From Candidatus Melainabacteria bacterium (GTDB lineage: Bacteria > Cyanobacteriota > Vampirovibrionia > Obscuribacterales > Obscuribacteraceae): a stretch of DNA of 64,000 nucleotides. Under the pieces are notes generated by a model. The model worked only from the letters and a program-made list of their open reading frames with translations. It ran no database searches and was not told where the DNA came from. How positions within the stretch are numbered: the first letter of the stretch is position 1; each line of letters opens with the position of its first letter. Position numbers and translations under genes: made by a program. The stretch spans positions 1,054,001 to 1,118,000 of the forward strand of contig QKMZ01000006.1 in assembly GCA_003242885.1 (NCBI GenBank), written 5' to 3'. Positions 34,412-43,460 of the stretch are shown here, piece after piece.

Positions 34412-35611
34412 TCAGATTGTGGAAACTTTGGTCTGGCGAGCATACCAGTCTCCCGGCAAGCGCTCGACAATTCCAGCCAACTCAAGCATGGTAAGTGTCG
34501 CAGACAGTTCGCCCGCGGACATTTCCAGCCTCTGGCTCAAAACATCGAAGTGCACCGGCTCGCTGGTCACCAATTCGAATACTTCCTTTTCGCGACCAAA
34601 AAGTTCGACCATAGTCGGTACTTCTCTGGGCGCCGGAACCGATACCCAGTTGAGAGCATTCAAAACGTCAATGTAATTCATAACGAGTTGAGCTTTATTG
34701 GCCGCAATGAGCTTATTGCAACCCATAGACATCGGCGCGTCGACGCGCCCCGGGATCGCGAAGATTTCACGGCTTTGTTCAAAACCGATGTCAGCTGTTA
34801 TTAAGGAACCGGAAGTTGCTCCTGCCTCAATTACGACTACACCTTTGCTAAGTCCGCTGATGATTCTGTTACGGGCAGGAAACCGCCAATGTTCAGGCTT
34901 TGTACCTGGAAAGAATTCGGAAAGAACGGCACCATGAGTACCGTCAATTAGACCGTTGTAGAGAGGCTTATTTGAAGTCGGGTAGCAAAGATCTGGACCA
35001 CTAGCCAAGACCGCAACAGTCCTGCCACCACCTTCGATGGCTCCCCAGTGGCAAAGCGAATCAACACCAACTGCCATGCCACTGACTACCGTTGCACCGG
35101 CTTCCGCTAATCCACGGGCGAACTCCTTAGCCAACCTTTGTCCGTACGTTGTCGGTCTGCGAGTTCCGACGATTGCAATCGAATGGTCCAATTCCTGCGG
35201 CGTTAGCTGTCCTTTCATGTATAGGACAATGGGCGGGTCAGCGATTTCACGCAGCCGAGAAGGATAGAGCGGATGGTTCAACGGCAAGGCTGTAACACCC
35301 GTTTTTTCAAGCGTTTCCATCAACTGATCGAAATTCACTTCTTTGCGCTTTTGGACGATTTGCTCGATTTGTTCGGACTTTAGCCAAGGCAGAGTCCTGA
35401 GCTCGGTGGCGCTTGCACTCCATGCTGCCTCGATAGACAAAAAGTGCTCGAAAAGCAATCGCAGCCGTTTTCCACCAAGACCAACTCCGGACAGCTGGTC
35501 GAAAGCCAGCCAGTATGGCAGCTCGCGAGTTAGTTGTTTTCGCAACTCTTTCTCATCGCGGTTGGTAATTTCGTTGAAAACTTCATCGTCCGGCAATTGG
35601 CCGCAACTCAT
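34412..35611 (-). CDS. dprA: DNA-processing protein DprA (Smf)
   Basis: 399 aa. Binds incoming single-stranded DNA and loads RecA during natural transformation. The Rossmann-like domain shows SIAIVGTRRPTTYGQRLAKEF, VVSGMAVGVDSLCHWGAI, FPARNRIISGLSKG and GSLITADIGFEQSR; an N-terminal helix-hairpin-helix/SAM-like region (about 35-100) and a C-terminal winged helix (about 330-390) complete the long form. I start at ATG 35611 because GAGGAG is 7 bases upstream; a TTG frame extends to 35632. No other competence gene is in the window. Confidence 0.94.
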   Translation of the reverse strand: MSCGQLPDDEVFNEITNRDEKELRKQLTRELPYWLAFDQLSGVGLGGKRLRLLFEHFLSIEAAWSASATELRTLPWLKSEQIEQIVQKRKEVNFDQLMETLEKTGVTALPLNHPLYPSRLREIADPPIVLYMKGQLTPQELDHSIAIVGTRRPTTYGQRLAKEFARGLAEAGATVVSGMAVGVDSLCHWGAIEGGGRTVAVLASGPDLCYPTSNKPLYNGLIDGTHGAVLSEFFPGTKPEHWRFPARNRIISGLSKGVVVIEAGATSGSLITADIGFEQSREIFAIPGRVDAPMSMGCNKLIAANKAQLVMNYIDVLNALNWVSVPAPREVPTMVELFGREKEVFELVTSEPVHFDVLSQRLEMSAGELSATLTMLELAGIVERLPGDWYARQTKVSTI

Positions 35612-35848
35612 GTCGACTCTCCTCAGGCTCAAAACCCAATAACTCTTATTGTCGCGTCCCCCAGAACAAGTGGCTAAAACAGGCGCTCGCTGATTGTGAC
35701 AGACCCTACATGCTTAACGCATCCACAAATAATTTATCGGTCGCCCGTTGCCGCGGATTGGGATTCTTCTCTCCATTAGCAACCATCCCTAACTGCATAT
35801 AAGCATGTATACGTAATTTCACCAGTTACAGTCCCGTGCGCCAATTTT

Positions 35849-36604
35849 ATGATTCCAAGCATCATGAAAAATCGGCGATACATTGTCATCGCGCGCCTGG
35901 GCGCCCTCATTGTCCTGGCGGCAAGCTTATCCACCGCCGTCCTGGCGCAGGAGCCCGCCGCCAACCGTCCTGCACCTTTCAAACTGAATGCTCAAGTCAA
36001 TCAGAGTCCGCAATTGAGCCGTGAGGGGGGCGATATGATCGTCTCTCATCTTTCTCCTGCAAGTCAGCAACAGACAAGCGGTCTCATTCCGCCTGGTCTG
36101 CCTGCTCAGGCAAAGGTCGCTCCTGCCTCAGGAGGGTTCAATCCAAATTCTCCTCTTATCGGCAATGCTAGAGCTGTTGCCGAGTCCCAACAAGCGCCTC
36201 AAGCATACCTAAGCGAGTACGATGTCGACTGGTCCAGCTGGATCAGCCAAATGGCCGCTCGTTGGCATTACAACTTGAAGAGGTTGGAAGCACAATCTAA
36301 CATTTGCTTTGTTACTGAGCGTCCAGCGTTGATTCAATTTACCTGTGCCTCGAATGGGCAAGTCGGCAATTTTTCTCTAAAACAGTCGTCCGGTATATAT
36401 GCGTATGATCAGTTGCAGATGTTAGCATTGAGTCAGGTTACCCCTTTGCCGCCATTTCCCAAGGGGACCAGGTGCGCCACCATTACTCTTGTACAGGGGT
36501 GGGAATCGCATGCAAAACAACCGGGAGAAAACGGTTTTGATCCAAGAGCGTTTGGACGGCGCTTTCCAATGGAGAAAGTCCAGCAATGGGTAAGGTCAAA
36601 CTAA
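35849..36604 (+). CDS. secreted or anchored protein with TonB-like C-terminal domain
   Basis: 251 aa from ATG 35849, or 246 from ATG 35864 (MKNRRYIVIARLG), which makes a more typical signal peptide ending STAVLAQE. A linker of about 90 residues leads to a C-terminal domain (DWSSWISQMAARWHYNLKRL, IQFTCASNGQVGNFSL, LALSQVTPLPPFP) with the TonB-C pattern, as in the protein at 21374-22228. Its end overlaps the start of the next gene by 19 bases, so the two are coupled. Confidence 0.75.
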   Translation: MIPSIMKNRRYIVIARLGALIVLAASLSTAVLAQEPAANRPAPFKLNAQVNQSPQLSREGGDMIVSHLSPASQQQTSGLIPPGLPAQAKVAPASGGFNPNSPLIGNARAVAESQQAPQAYLSEYDVDWSSWISQMAARWHYNLKRLEAQSNICFVTERPALIQFTCASNGQVGNFSLKQSSGIYAYDQLQMLALSQVTPLPPFPKGTRCATITLVQGWESHAKQPGENGFDPRAFGRRFPMEKVQQWVRSN

Positions 36605-37950
36605 GCACCTCGTCATTTACTAGTCTTGTTTTATCTCTAAATCTAGCTCTTGCAGGCGTTTCCTCCATCCCAGCTCTGGGTCAAGGCACCGGTGGCAGTG
36701 TCAAACAGCAGCTATCGGCTTTGGAGCAGAGACTATTCTTCAAGACTTACGAAGATGCCGACGACCAATCTCGCCTGCAAAGAATTGAAAAACAGGTATT
36801 CGGTCAACCTCTGGAAGGGGCTACACAAGAGCGTCTTTCAAAGATAAGTTCCGCTCTGCCGCCAATGCGCGAACCGGAGCGCACCGCTCCTGGTGCACAA
36901 CAACAGCAGTCTGCGCCACCACAGGCGACACAACAAAATCAAAACGAATTTGAAGCCGAAGATGCAATTGAAAAAGCACGATTGCAGGTTCAAGCCGCTA
37001 AAGAGGCAGAATTACAGCGACTTCTAGGAGAAGGGGTGCAGCTCTGGCGCAATCGCCGAGCCCACGAAGCGACCGAAAAATTTGAACAGGTCATTCGGCT
37101 TGATCCAAATAATGCCGAAGCACATTTTAGTATGGGCATTATTTATGAGGCGTCCGGCAACTTTGCTGAGGCCCTTTCCAGCTATCAGCGTGCATCTGCA
37201 TCACGACCGGACAATAAGGATTATAAGAACGCTATCAGCGATGTAGAAAAAAAAGCGCGCTCGAAAGAGAAAAACGATGGCTTGAGCGGCGAGCTGAAGA
37301 TGATGGCAGAGGATGCCGCTGCAGCATTTAAACGGGGCGAGTACATGTCGGCTCTAGACCTATATAAGCAATTTGAAGCGCGCACACCGCCGCAGGCGAA
37401 TATCAAATACAACATCGGGACGATTTATCTGATGATGAAAAACTATCAGATGGCGCTCGAATACTACAAGCAAGCAAAAAAGCTAAAGCCTTCCGAACCT
37501 AAATATCTGCAAGCTGTTCAACAGCTAGAAAGCAATATGAAGAAGGACACAGTTGAGCGCAAGCAAGCGCAAAAAGAATCTCAAGCCGCCTACGAAGAGC
37601 AGGAAAGGCGGCGTATGCAGGCGCAAAACCGTAACATGCCAAATGTCAATCCAGGCGCTAATAAATTCGCACAGCTCGGCACCCAACCTTCTGCACAAAA
37701 GGGGCAGGAGTTTATGAACAGTGTCGGGCTGATCGGAAAGAGCGGGCGCGACGGTGTCGTAATAGTGGCGGTGGGAATTGCCTCGAGAGCGACGCGAGCC
37801 GGAATATTGCAGGGCGATGTGATCAAAGCGGTTGATGGAATGGTCATCAAAAGCACCGGTGATCTCAACAGTGCCATCGAGTCCAAAGGTGGTCAGCAAA
37901 TACAGCTGACCGTGCAGCGTGGAAATCAGCTCGGTCTAGTTCGCTTCTAG
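36586..37950 (+). CDS. secreted TPR-PDZ protein
   Basis: 454 aa, ATG 36586 behind GGAGAAAG. A signal peptide (about 1-32) is followed by a helical segment LSALEQRLFFKTY...RLQRIEKQVFG, a central TPR array (about 140-320: NAEAHFSMGIIYEASGNFAEAL, NIKYNIGTIYLMMKNYQMAL), a charged coiled-coil-like stretch and a C-terminal PDZ domain (about 378-450: DGVVIVAVGIASRATRAGIL, GDVIKAVDGMVIKSTGDL). Such proteins scaffold others in the periplasm; PDZ domains bind C-terminal tails. It is translationally coupled to the TonB-C protein, so they probably act together in the envelope. Confidence 0.85.
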   Translation: MGKVKLSTSSFTSLVLSLNLALAGVSSIPALGQGTGGSVKQQLSALEQRLFFKTYEDADDQSRLQRIEKQVFGQPLEGATQERLSKISSALPPMREPERTAPGAQQQQSAPPQATQQNQNEFEAEDAIEKARLQVQAAKEAELQRLLGEGVQLWRNRRAHEATEKFEQVIRLDPNNAEAHFSMGIIYEASGNFAEALSSYQRASASRPDNKDYKNAISDVEKKARSKEKNDGLSGELKMMAEDAAAAFKRGEYMSALDLYKQFEARTPPQANIKYNIGTIYLMMKNYQMALEYYKQAKKLKPSEPKYLQAVQQLESNMKKDTVERKQAQKESQAAYEEQERRRMQAQNRNMPNVNPGANKFAQLGTQPSAQKGQEFMNSVGLIGKSGRDGVVIVAVGIASRATRAGILQGDVIKAVDGMVIKSTGDLNSAIESKGGQQIQLTVQRGNQLGLVRF

Positions 37951-39110
37951 AACTTGCGTTGGTACAACTGTCCTTCTTGCTGACGCTTGTATTTAAACAG
38001 CTCATCAACGATCATCTGACTCGTATTTACGCTTCTATTCTTATCGCCCATGATGGGCCAACCGCCGGCACCAGGACCATCCCACGCATGCTGTGCGGGT
38101 CCGGACGGTCCACGTCCGATGATTGCACCAAGTTTGCCAGCACGCCAGTCGCCTGCGTAAAAGAATTCCTTTACTGGATAGCCGTTGCAACGGGAGCCGC
38201 TGTATTCGGTGATAGTGAAATTGCCTTGCCGAGTCACTGTCGGCGGTCCGAAACAACCGTTATCTGCCGCCGCTTGCTTTATTTGATCGTGCGGTTTGCT
38301 GTCGGCAATGCGAGAAAGCGGAATGGTCATCAGACCTCTTCCCCCAGTGGCTGGAAGCATTTCATCGTAATTGCTCAAGAAGCTTATGTCTGCAGCATAA
38401 TCTCCGGGCAGCGCATTGGCTTCGGTGCCCAGGCGCGTGCCGTGTACTGAGGCGATACCAGCAAATGTTTGTGGGATTCTAGCTCTCAGATGACGCGAAA
38501 ATTCTCCGCCGGAAGAGAACCCGGACAAGTAAAGCCTTTCGGCGTCAACTTTGACAGAGTCGTTATTCTTCAGAGCATTGACCATGGCTTTGAAGTAATC
38601 TACATCGTCATATTTAGGATTAGTGTCGCTCAGACCGGCACCTGGAGAATTCCAGTCTTGAACCTTTGCCAGTCCGCCAGAGTAGGGAACATCGCTCGTC
38701 TTTGCGACCGGGTAGACAACCATGAATCCGTCGCCCGCTTTTTGCTTTGCGTCTGCGATGGCATCCATTCCTGTTTCGCCTTCCATCAGGCCTTTTCCAT
38801 TACCGCCTGTCACTCCATGCAAGACAAATAAGACAGATAACGGTTTCTTGCCGTCGTAGCCGACTGGAACGTAGACGTCATAATCGCGCTTGTCGACTGA
38901 ACCGTCCGCATTCTTCACGTCGACAGCCATATGATTAGTAGCTCCGGGAATCATCGTGTCTTTGCCGACGAATCCTTTATATGGTCCTTGGCTGACGACT
39001 TTGTCGTCGCTGCGAAGCGCTGTAAACAGTGACTTCTCAGCATTTTGAAACGTGTCAGTTACTTCTGGTAAGGCCTGCCAGCCTTCCATTGTATTAAAAG
39101 GAACAGCCAT
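37947..39110 (-). CDS. PHB-depolymerase/feruloyl-esterase-like alpha/beta hydrolase
   Basis: 387 aa from ATG 39110 (a GTG frame starts at 39122). The alpha/beta hydrolase core shows PLSVLFVLHGVTG (oxyanion strand) and the nucleophile elbow GFSSGG, the GxSxG motif, followed by the region DYAADISFLSNYDEMLP. It resembles LpqC/PHB-depolymerase-type esterases that cut polyester or carbohydrate esters. No signal peptide is visible, so location is uncertain. It converges with the TPR-PDZ gene, overlapping at the stops by a few bases. Confidence 0.75.
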   Translation of the reverse strand: MAVPFNTMEGWQALPEVTDTFQNAEKSLFTALRSDDKVVSQGPYKGFVGKDTMIPGATNHMAVDVKNADGSVDKRDYDVYVPVGYDGKKPLSVLFVLHGVTGGNGKGLMEGETGMDAIADAKQKAGDGFMVVYPVAKTSDVPYSGGLAKVQDWNSPGAGLSDTNPKYDDVDYFKAMVNALKNNDSVKVDAERLYLSGFSSGGEFSRHLRARIPQTFAGIASVHGTRLGTEANALPGDYAADISFLSNYDEMLPATGGRGLMTIPLSRIADSKPHDQIKQAAADNGCFGPPTVTRQGNFTITEYSGSRCNGYPVKEFFYAGDWRAGKLGAIIGRGPSGPAQHAWDGPGAGGWPIMGDKNRSVNTSQMIVDELFKYKRQQEGQLYQRKF

Positions 39111-39142
39111 TTTCAGTTGCACCTCAGGAGAAACTGACGATG

Positions 39143-39157
39143 ACCACCTATGGTGGT
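39143..39157. promoter_or_regulatory. palindrome upstream of the esterase gene
   Basis: ACCACC-TAT-GGTGGT, perfect 6-base arms, lies about 33 bases before the esterase ATG (39110). It has the size and symmetry of a repressor or activator site, but I see no regulator gene next to it. Confidence 0.3.
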
Positions 39158-39339
39158 TCGAGTCATTAAGTTGTTGCGCGGTCGGTGGATGCTAAGACGA
39201 TAGCCTTGATCTTGGCAAGGGTAAATGGGGGGATTCCCCTACTGCATTCGTTTTTTTGCCAGGCAACTCAAAACCGAAGCCTGGCAAGCGATATCTGCCC
39301 TTCCTTTTGAGGCAAAGTCGAGTCGGCTAATGCAAGGTT

Positions 39340-40524
39340 CTATTTTGCGTGTGCCAATTCGGATGTCCTACTGCTTGCGGATGCCTGCACGTCGCCGGAG
39401 CCACCAACATGTTTGATATTGTATATGGTGTCACGCTCAACAGGCGTATAACCGGCCTGGGAAATCAGGTATTCCATTTCTTCTTTCGCCAGCTGCAGCG
39501 GAGTCATGGCGCCCGCGGCGTGAGTTATCTTCTCTTCGCCGATAGTGCCGTCCATATCGTCTGCGCCGAATGAAAGCGCTATCTGCGCAATTTTTTCGCC
39601 GAGTTGAATCCAATAAGCTTTGATGTGCGGGAAATTGTCGAGCAAAATACGCGACACAGCTACGTCTTTGAGCAAGTCATATCCTGTCGGCTCTTCAACT
39701 TCACCCTTGATTGTTGTGCCTTCGTAGTAGCACTTCAGTGGAATGAAACATTGGAAGCCGCCGGTCTTGTCTTGCTGTTCTCGCAACAAGAGCATGTGAT
39801 CGACTTTGTTTTCAACTGATTCACTGATACCCGTGAGCATCGTAGCGTTGCTGTACAAGCCAAGCTTGTGAGCGAGCCCGTGAATTTCCAGCCAGACGTG
39901 TGCAGGTGTTTTCTTCACCGCCATGCGCTGACGAACGCTTTCGTCAAAAATTTCGGCGCCGCCGCCGGGCATCGATTGAAGACCCGCTGCAATCAAGCGT
40001 TTCAAGCAATCTTCGTAGCTGATCTTTTCACGATCAGCCAGGTATTCGATTTCCACCGCAGTCATTGCTTTCATATGAATGTGCGGGAATTTTGCCTTTA
40101 TCTCTTTGAGAATAGTTTCGTAGTATTTGAGATCTGCAGCTGGGGTGAGACCTCCAACCATGTGGATTTCGTTGATGCCTAATGCAGCACCTTTAGCGGC
40201 TTCTTCCAAAACTCGCTCGACAGACCACATGTACGCTTTGCCTTTTTCGGCAGGATTTGCGTACGAGCAGAATTTGCATGTCTCACCGCAAATATTTGTC
40301 GGGTTGAGATGCATGTTGTGTATGTAATAAACGTATTTTTCTTTGTCCTGTCCGGCTTTTTTCTTGCGCGCGTACTCGCCGAGCGCGCCGATCACTGTGA
40401 GGTCATTGGATTGATAGAGTCGAATCGCATCGTCGCGCGTGATGCGTGTGCCGTTAACGACCTTCTCTGCAATATCGCTGAGCTGGTGTTTGCCTTCAAT
40501 GATTTTTTCTATCGCAAGTTCCAC
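39340..40524 (-). CDS. mqnE: aminodeoxyfutalosine synthase, radical SAM
   Basis: 394 aa. Condenses chorismate-derived enolpyruvyl-benzoate with S-adenosylmethionine to aminodeoxyfutalosine in the alternative (futalosine) menaquinone pathway. Radical SAM cysteines are Cys79, Cys83 and Cys86 (NICGETCKFC). Other family segments: EIHMVGGLTPAADLKYY, HIHMKAMTAVEIEYLAD, SMPGGGAEIF and YSNATMLTGISE. MqnC and the FbiC/CofH enzymes are related, but the GGLxPxADLxYY and MPGGGAEIF motifs fit MqnE best. Other mqn genes are not seen nearby, but a UbiD-family decarboxylase is at 4933. Confidence 0.85.
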   Translation of the reverse strand: MELAIEKIIEGKHQLSDIAEKVVNGTRITRDDAIRLYQSNDLTVIGALGEYARKKKAGQDKEKYVYYIHNMHLNPTNICGETCKFCSYANPAEKGKAYMWSVERVLEEAAKGAALGINEIHMVGGLTPAADLKYYETILKEIKAKFPHIHMKAMTAVEIEYLADREKISYEDCLKRLIAAGLQSMPGGGAEIFDESVRQRMAVKKTPAHVWLEIHGLAHKLGLYSNATMLTGISESVENKVDHMLLLREQQDKTGGFQCFIPLKCYYEGTTIKGEVEEPTGYDLLKDVAVSRILLDNFPHIKAYWIQLGEKIAQIALSFGADDMDGTIGEEKITHAAGAMTPLQLAKEEMEYLISQAGYTPVERDTIYNIKHVGGSGDVQASASSRTSELAHAK

Positions 40525-40717
40525 TTTCTCGTCCTCAAGATTCCGGTCGGCTGCTACGGCTGAAATGCTCGCTGCGCAAGCCTGGACTTAATTACAATGC
40601 GGTTGATCGTATCATGTCGGCGGCTTCTAACAGACCAGGCAGGCGCTCATGTTGAGATAATGTCGTGATTAGATTTAGATAGATTAGATATGGTTATTCT
40701 TTCTGAAAAGCGCCAGT

Positions 40718-41800
40718 ATGCGGGATCTTTCAGCCAGACAATATGATGCACATTATCGAAGACTAGGTTTGGCACCTGGTTCTGGTCCTGCGGCAATCGA
40801 CACCGCTGCTATGGCTCTGCGTGCAAAGCTAAGCCCAGAGAGGTTGAATGAGGGTCCGCTCAAGGAAATCGCGCCTATCAGACTGGTCGAAATCGGCGAG
40901 TCAGCGTTGCTTTTGATTGACTATTGGCAACGTCATGGTATTGCCCCACCCAGTATCCAGAGCCGTTACCTGGCGGGTTTACATGACCTTGCCGGAATCG
41001 AGGCGGTTCCTGCAATAACGAAAGAAGCAGAACAAGATGCCTTCAAAGTGCCAAGAACACTGCCAGTTCTGATTGCTGAGCCCGACGAGAAAGATAATCA
41101 GGCACACCTCTTTCCTCCTGAAAATGAGAGTGAAATAACATTTTTGGAGCCTGTTGGACCTCAAGCGCCTCAGCTCAATTTCAGCTATTCACTTTTCAAA
41201 AAGGTCGATGGTGCTGTTTCTCCAAATGCCGACCTTATCAAATCACGTTCAATAATCGGGCTCATAGTTCTGGCAATCATTTGGGTTGTGATACCGCTTT
41301 TACTCGTCAAAACCGTTGCCTTCATTTTTGAAGACTGTGGCATCGAGCGCTGGTTGGATTATTTCAGCGTTCTTGCCAAAGTAATTCCGGTTTGTTTTGT
41401 TCCGCCGCTCGTAATGTATGAGTATGCTTTCTTTCGCCAGTTGCAGTTTCCTTTTGCCGGTGCACTGCGATTGCCTGTTGCGAAGGCTATAGACAACTGC
41501 GTTGAACGGCTGACAGTTGCGAGTATAGGAAATTCTGCAGGTTGGACCGTTGAAAGCAAGCATGTCCAAGAGTTCAACGGCGAGGTGGTGGCCGGCGCAA
41601 TTGTCGCTGCTTACAGTGGCACCAATACCGACAGGAAAGTGCCACTCAAGATTCACATGCGCATTGAAAAATTGAGCGACAGCAGCAGTTTTCTTGTCTA
41701 TTGGTTCGAGCTCGATTGGAGATTGCTCTTCAAGGGAAAAGCAGTTTCGCGCATGAAGTCTGCGCGTTTCGAACTAGACAGGCTGATCAAGGAGAGCTGA
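40718..41800 (+). CDS. membrane protein with degenerate J-like N-terminus
   Basis: 360 aa. The N-terminus (YDAHYRRLGLAPGSGPAAID...ALRAKLSPERL) recalls a J-domain (YxxLGLxPGAS...AYRxLA) but lacks the HPD tripeptide, so it cannot stimulate DnaK in the standard way. Two membrane helices (about 188-212 and 218-240) lie in the middle, followed by a soluble C-terminal domain of about 110 residues without recognised family. The J-domain reading is weak and based on pattern only. Confidence 0.65.
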   Translation: MRDLSARQYDAHYRRLGLAPGSGPAAIDTAAMALRAKLSPERLNEGPLKEIAPIRLVEIGESALLLIDYWQRHGIAPPSIQSRYLAGLHDLAGIEAVPAITKEAEQDAFKVPRTLPVLIAEPDEKDNQAHLFPPENESEITFLEPVGPQAPQLNFSYSLFKKVDGAVSPNADLIKSRSIIGLIVLAIIWVVIPLLLVKTVAFIFEDCGIERWLDYFSVLAKVIPVCFVPPLVMYEYAFFRQLQFPFAGALRLPVAKAIDNCVERLTVASIGNSAGWTVESKHVQEFNGEVVAGAIVAAYSGTNTDRKVPLKIHMRIEKLSDSSSFLVYWFELDWRLLFKGKAVSRMKSARFELDRLIKES

Positions 41801-41827
41801 ATTCTCAGCTGTACTAAAAGTGGAAAT

Positions 41828-42658
41828 TCAGCACTCGAATTCAGTGGTCTCAGGATAACCGTCATCTAAAGGCATGCCGGCAAAAATATGGTCGTCAGCA
41901 TGTTTGTTTGAGTACACACCGTAAAAAAGATAGACCGCGGCTAAAATACCGTAGATACCCAGCCAGAGCTGGAAAAACTGGTTGGAAACAATCAATAGAG
42001 TGCCAAGAACAACACCTGGTGTTACTGCTACGACAGATACGCGCACTAGTTTGCTGTATGACAGATAAAAGCTCATTGTGGCTGTGAAGACTCGACCAAT
42101 AAAGCCCAAAACCAGGACTTGCGACGCAACCCAAGCAAAGTGAATTGGAAGAAGAACACCAGCAACTATCAGACCCAACCAGGTTTTGAGGAATTTGATG
42201 TGCTTCGCGACACCCAAAGGAGCAAGTACAAGAGTCCAGATCTTCTCGTAAATCCATTTTTTTACTCTGCCTTGATCGCGAACGAAATGGGCGCAGTCCG
42301 TTTCACCAAAAACAATGGGGGCAAATTCGGCTGCTTCAGCAGGTGCCTGGCTGGTTTTATCAAATCGAATTGCCGGTCTGTCCTGAATCATAATTACATA
42401 TGGCAGCTCTTTATCAATGGTCATTCGACCATCTTTGAGCGTTATCGTAGGCATTTGCGGCAGAATTACCTTTTCTACCTGCAAAATGATTGCATTTGCC
42501 CAGGCATGTACCCAAATGCCTATACATACGGTCGAAATGAGTACCAGAACGAAGAGATAACCGAATCCGATGCCCCGCCATTCGCGAGCCGCCCGGATGT
42601 ACGCGTCTCTCGAATAGAAGGACAAATATAGAGTTCGAATGTTATTAATCCAGGCCAT
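41828..42658 (-). CDS. multi-spanning membrane protein, DUF1189-like
   Basis: 276 aa with four or five hydrophobic segments (about 31-54, 155-178, 180-205, 215-235, 240-258). The arrangement of an N-terminal amphipathic segment (YLSFYSRDAYIRAAREWRG), a first helix, a long outside domain and a C-terminal helix bundle resembles DUF1189 proteins, whose function is unknown. ATG 42658 has GAGG 7 bases upstream. Convergent with the preceding gene. Confidence 0.7.
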   Translation of the reverse strand: MAWINNIRTLYLSFYSRDAYIRAAREWRGIGFGYLFVLVLISTVCIGIWVHAWANAIILQVEKVILPQMPTITLKDGRMTIDKELPYVIMIQDRPAIRFDKTSQAPAEAAEFAPIVFGETDCAHFVRDQGRVKKWIYEKIWTLVLAPLGVAKHIKFLKTWLGLIVAGVLLPIHFAWVASQVLVLGFIGRVFTATMSFYLSYSKLVRVSVVAVTPGVVLGTLLIVSNQFFQLWLGIYGILAAVYLFYGVYSNKHADDHIFAGMPLDDGYPETTEFEC

Positions 42659-42756
42659 TTGCCTGCCTCGCAGACTGTCCTTGGTAAGTACTGTCTAGAT
42701 TACATCCTAACGCAAAGCGCTCAGGAAGCAACACCCAGAAATTCGCAGCCGCTGAC

Positions 42757-43344
42757 CTAAGACTGGCGCCAGTTTGAATTCGTTCGCGACGTAAGAATAT
42801 GGTCCTGCCATTTGCCATTCAAGCACAGATAGTCCCTGGCGTAGCCTTCGACGACAAATCCAAGGCGACTCAGCACGCCGGCGCTCTTAAGATTGTGCGG
42901 AACGTAATTAGCCATAATGCGGTGAACATTCATCTCCTGAAAGGCAAAGTCGATTGCGACAGCAACTGCTTCTGTCATATAGCCTTGCCCCTGTTGGTCT
43001 TTGTCGAGGCTATAACCGAGATAGCAAAATTGAGCAGCTCTTCTCAGAATTGAGGTGAAATTAACTGTGGCAATGACCCGCTTACCATAACCGTGTTCGC
43101 CCTTGCGAAGGTAAGCAAATAGATTTAGTGCTTCATCGCGTTGGTATGCGTCGACATTTTTCACGAGCCTGTCGCTCCAATGCATCGCCGTATAAAACGA
43201 CTCCGGCATAAGTGCTTGTGAGTTTGCGATGTGCTCTCGATTTCTAACGTAATAATCGACGACTTCATCGACGTCGTTTTCACCAGGCATTGTTAATACC
43301 AGTCGTTCGGAAAACAAGAGAGGAATAGTTTTTGTTGGCGGCAT
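42757..43344 (-). CDS. GNAT acetyltransferase, RimJ/RimL type
   Basis: 195 aa. Acetyl-CoA-binding motif DQQGQGYMTEAVAVAIDFAF and the following VHRIMANYVPHNLKSAGVLSRLGFV are characteristic of RimJ/RimL-like N-acetyltransferases, which modify ribosomal protein N-termini or other amines. The start is ATG 43344 behind GGAAGATAGG. Substrate cannot be inferred. It has its own promoter region of about 115 bases toward the divergent lipoprotein gene. Confidence 0.85.
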   Translation of the reverse strand: MPPTKTIPLLFSERLVLTMPGENDVDEVVDYYVRNREHIANSQALMPESFYTAMHWSDRLVKNVDAYQRDEALNLFAYLRKGEHGYGKRVIATVNFTSILRRAAQFCYLGYSLDKDQQGQGYMTEAVAVAIDFAFQEMNVHRIMANYVPHNLKSAGVLSRLGFVVEGYARDYLCLNGKWQDHILTSRTNSNWRQS

Positions 43345-43460
43345 TACCTATCTTCCGGTTAGATACAAAGCTCTAGTGCCTATGGTTTCTCGTCAAACAC
43401 TATCATCAGTCGAGTGACAGAACCAGATCTTAGCGCGTTTCATTTCACATATACTCAGAG

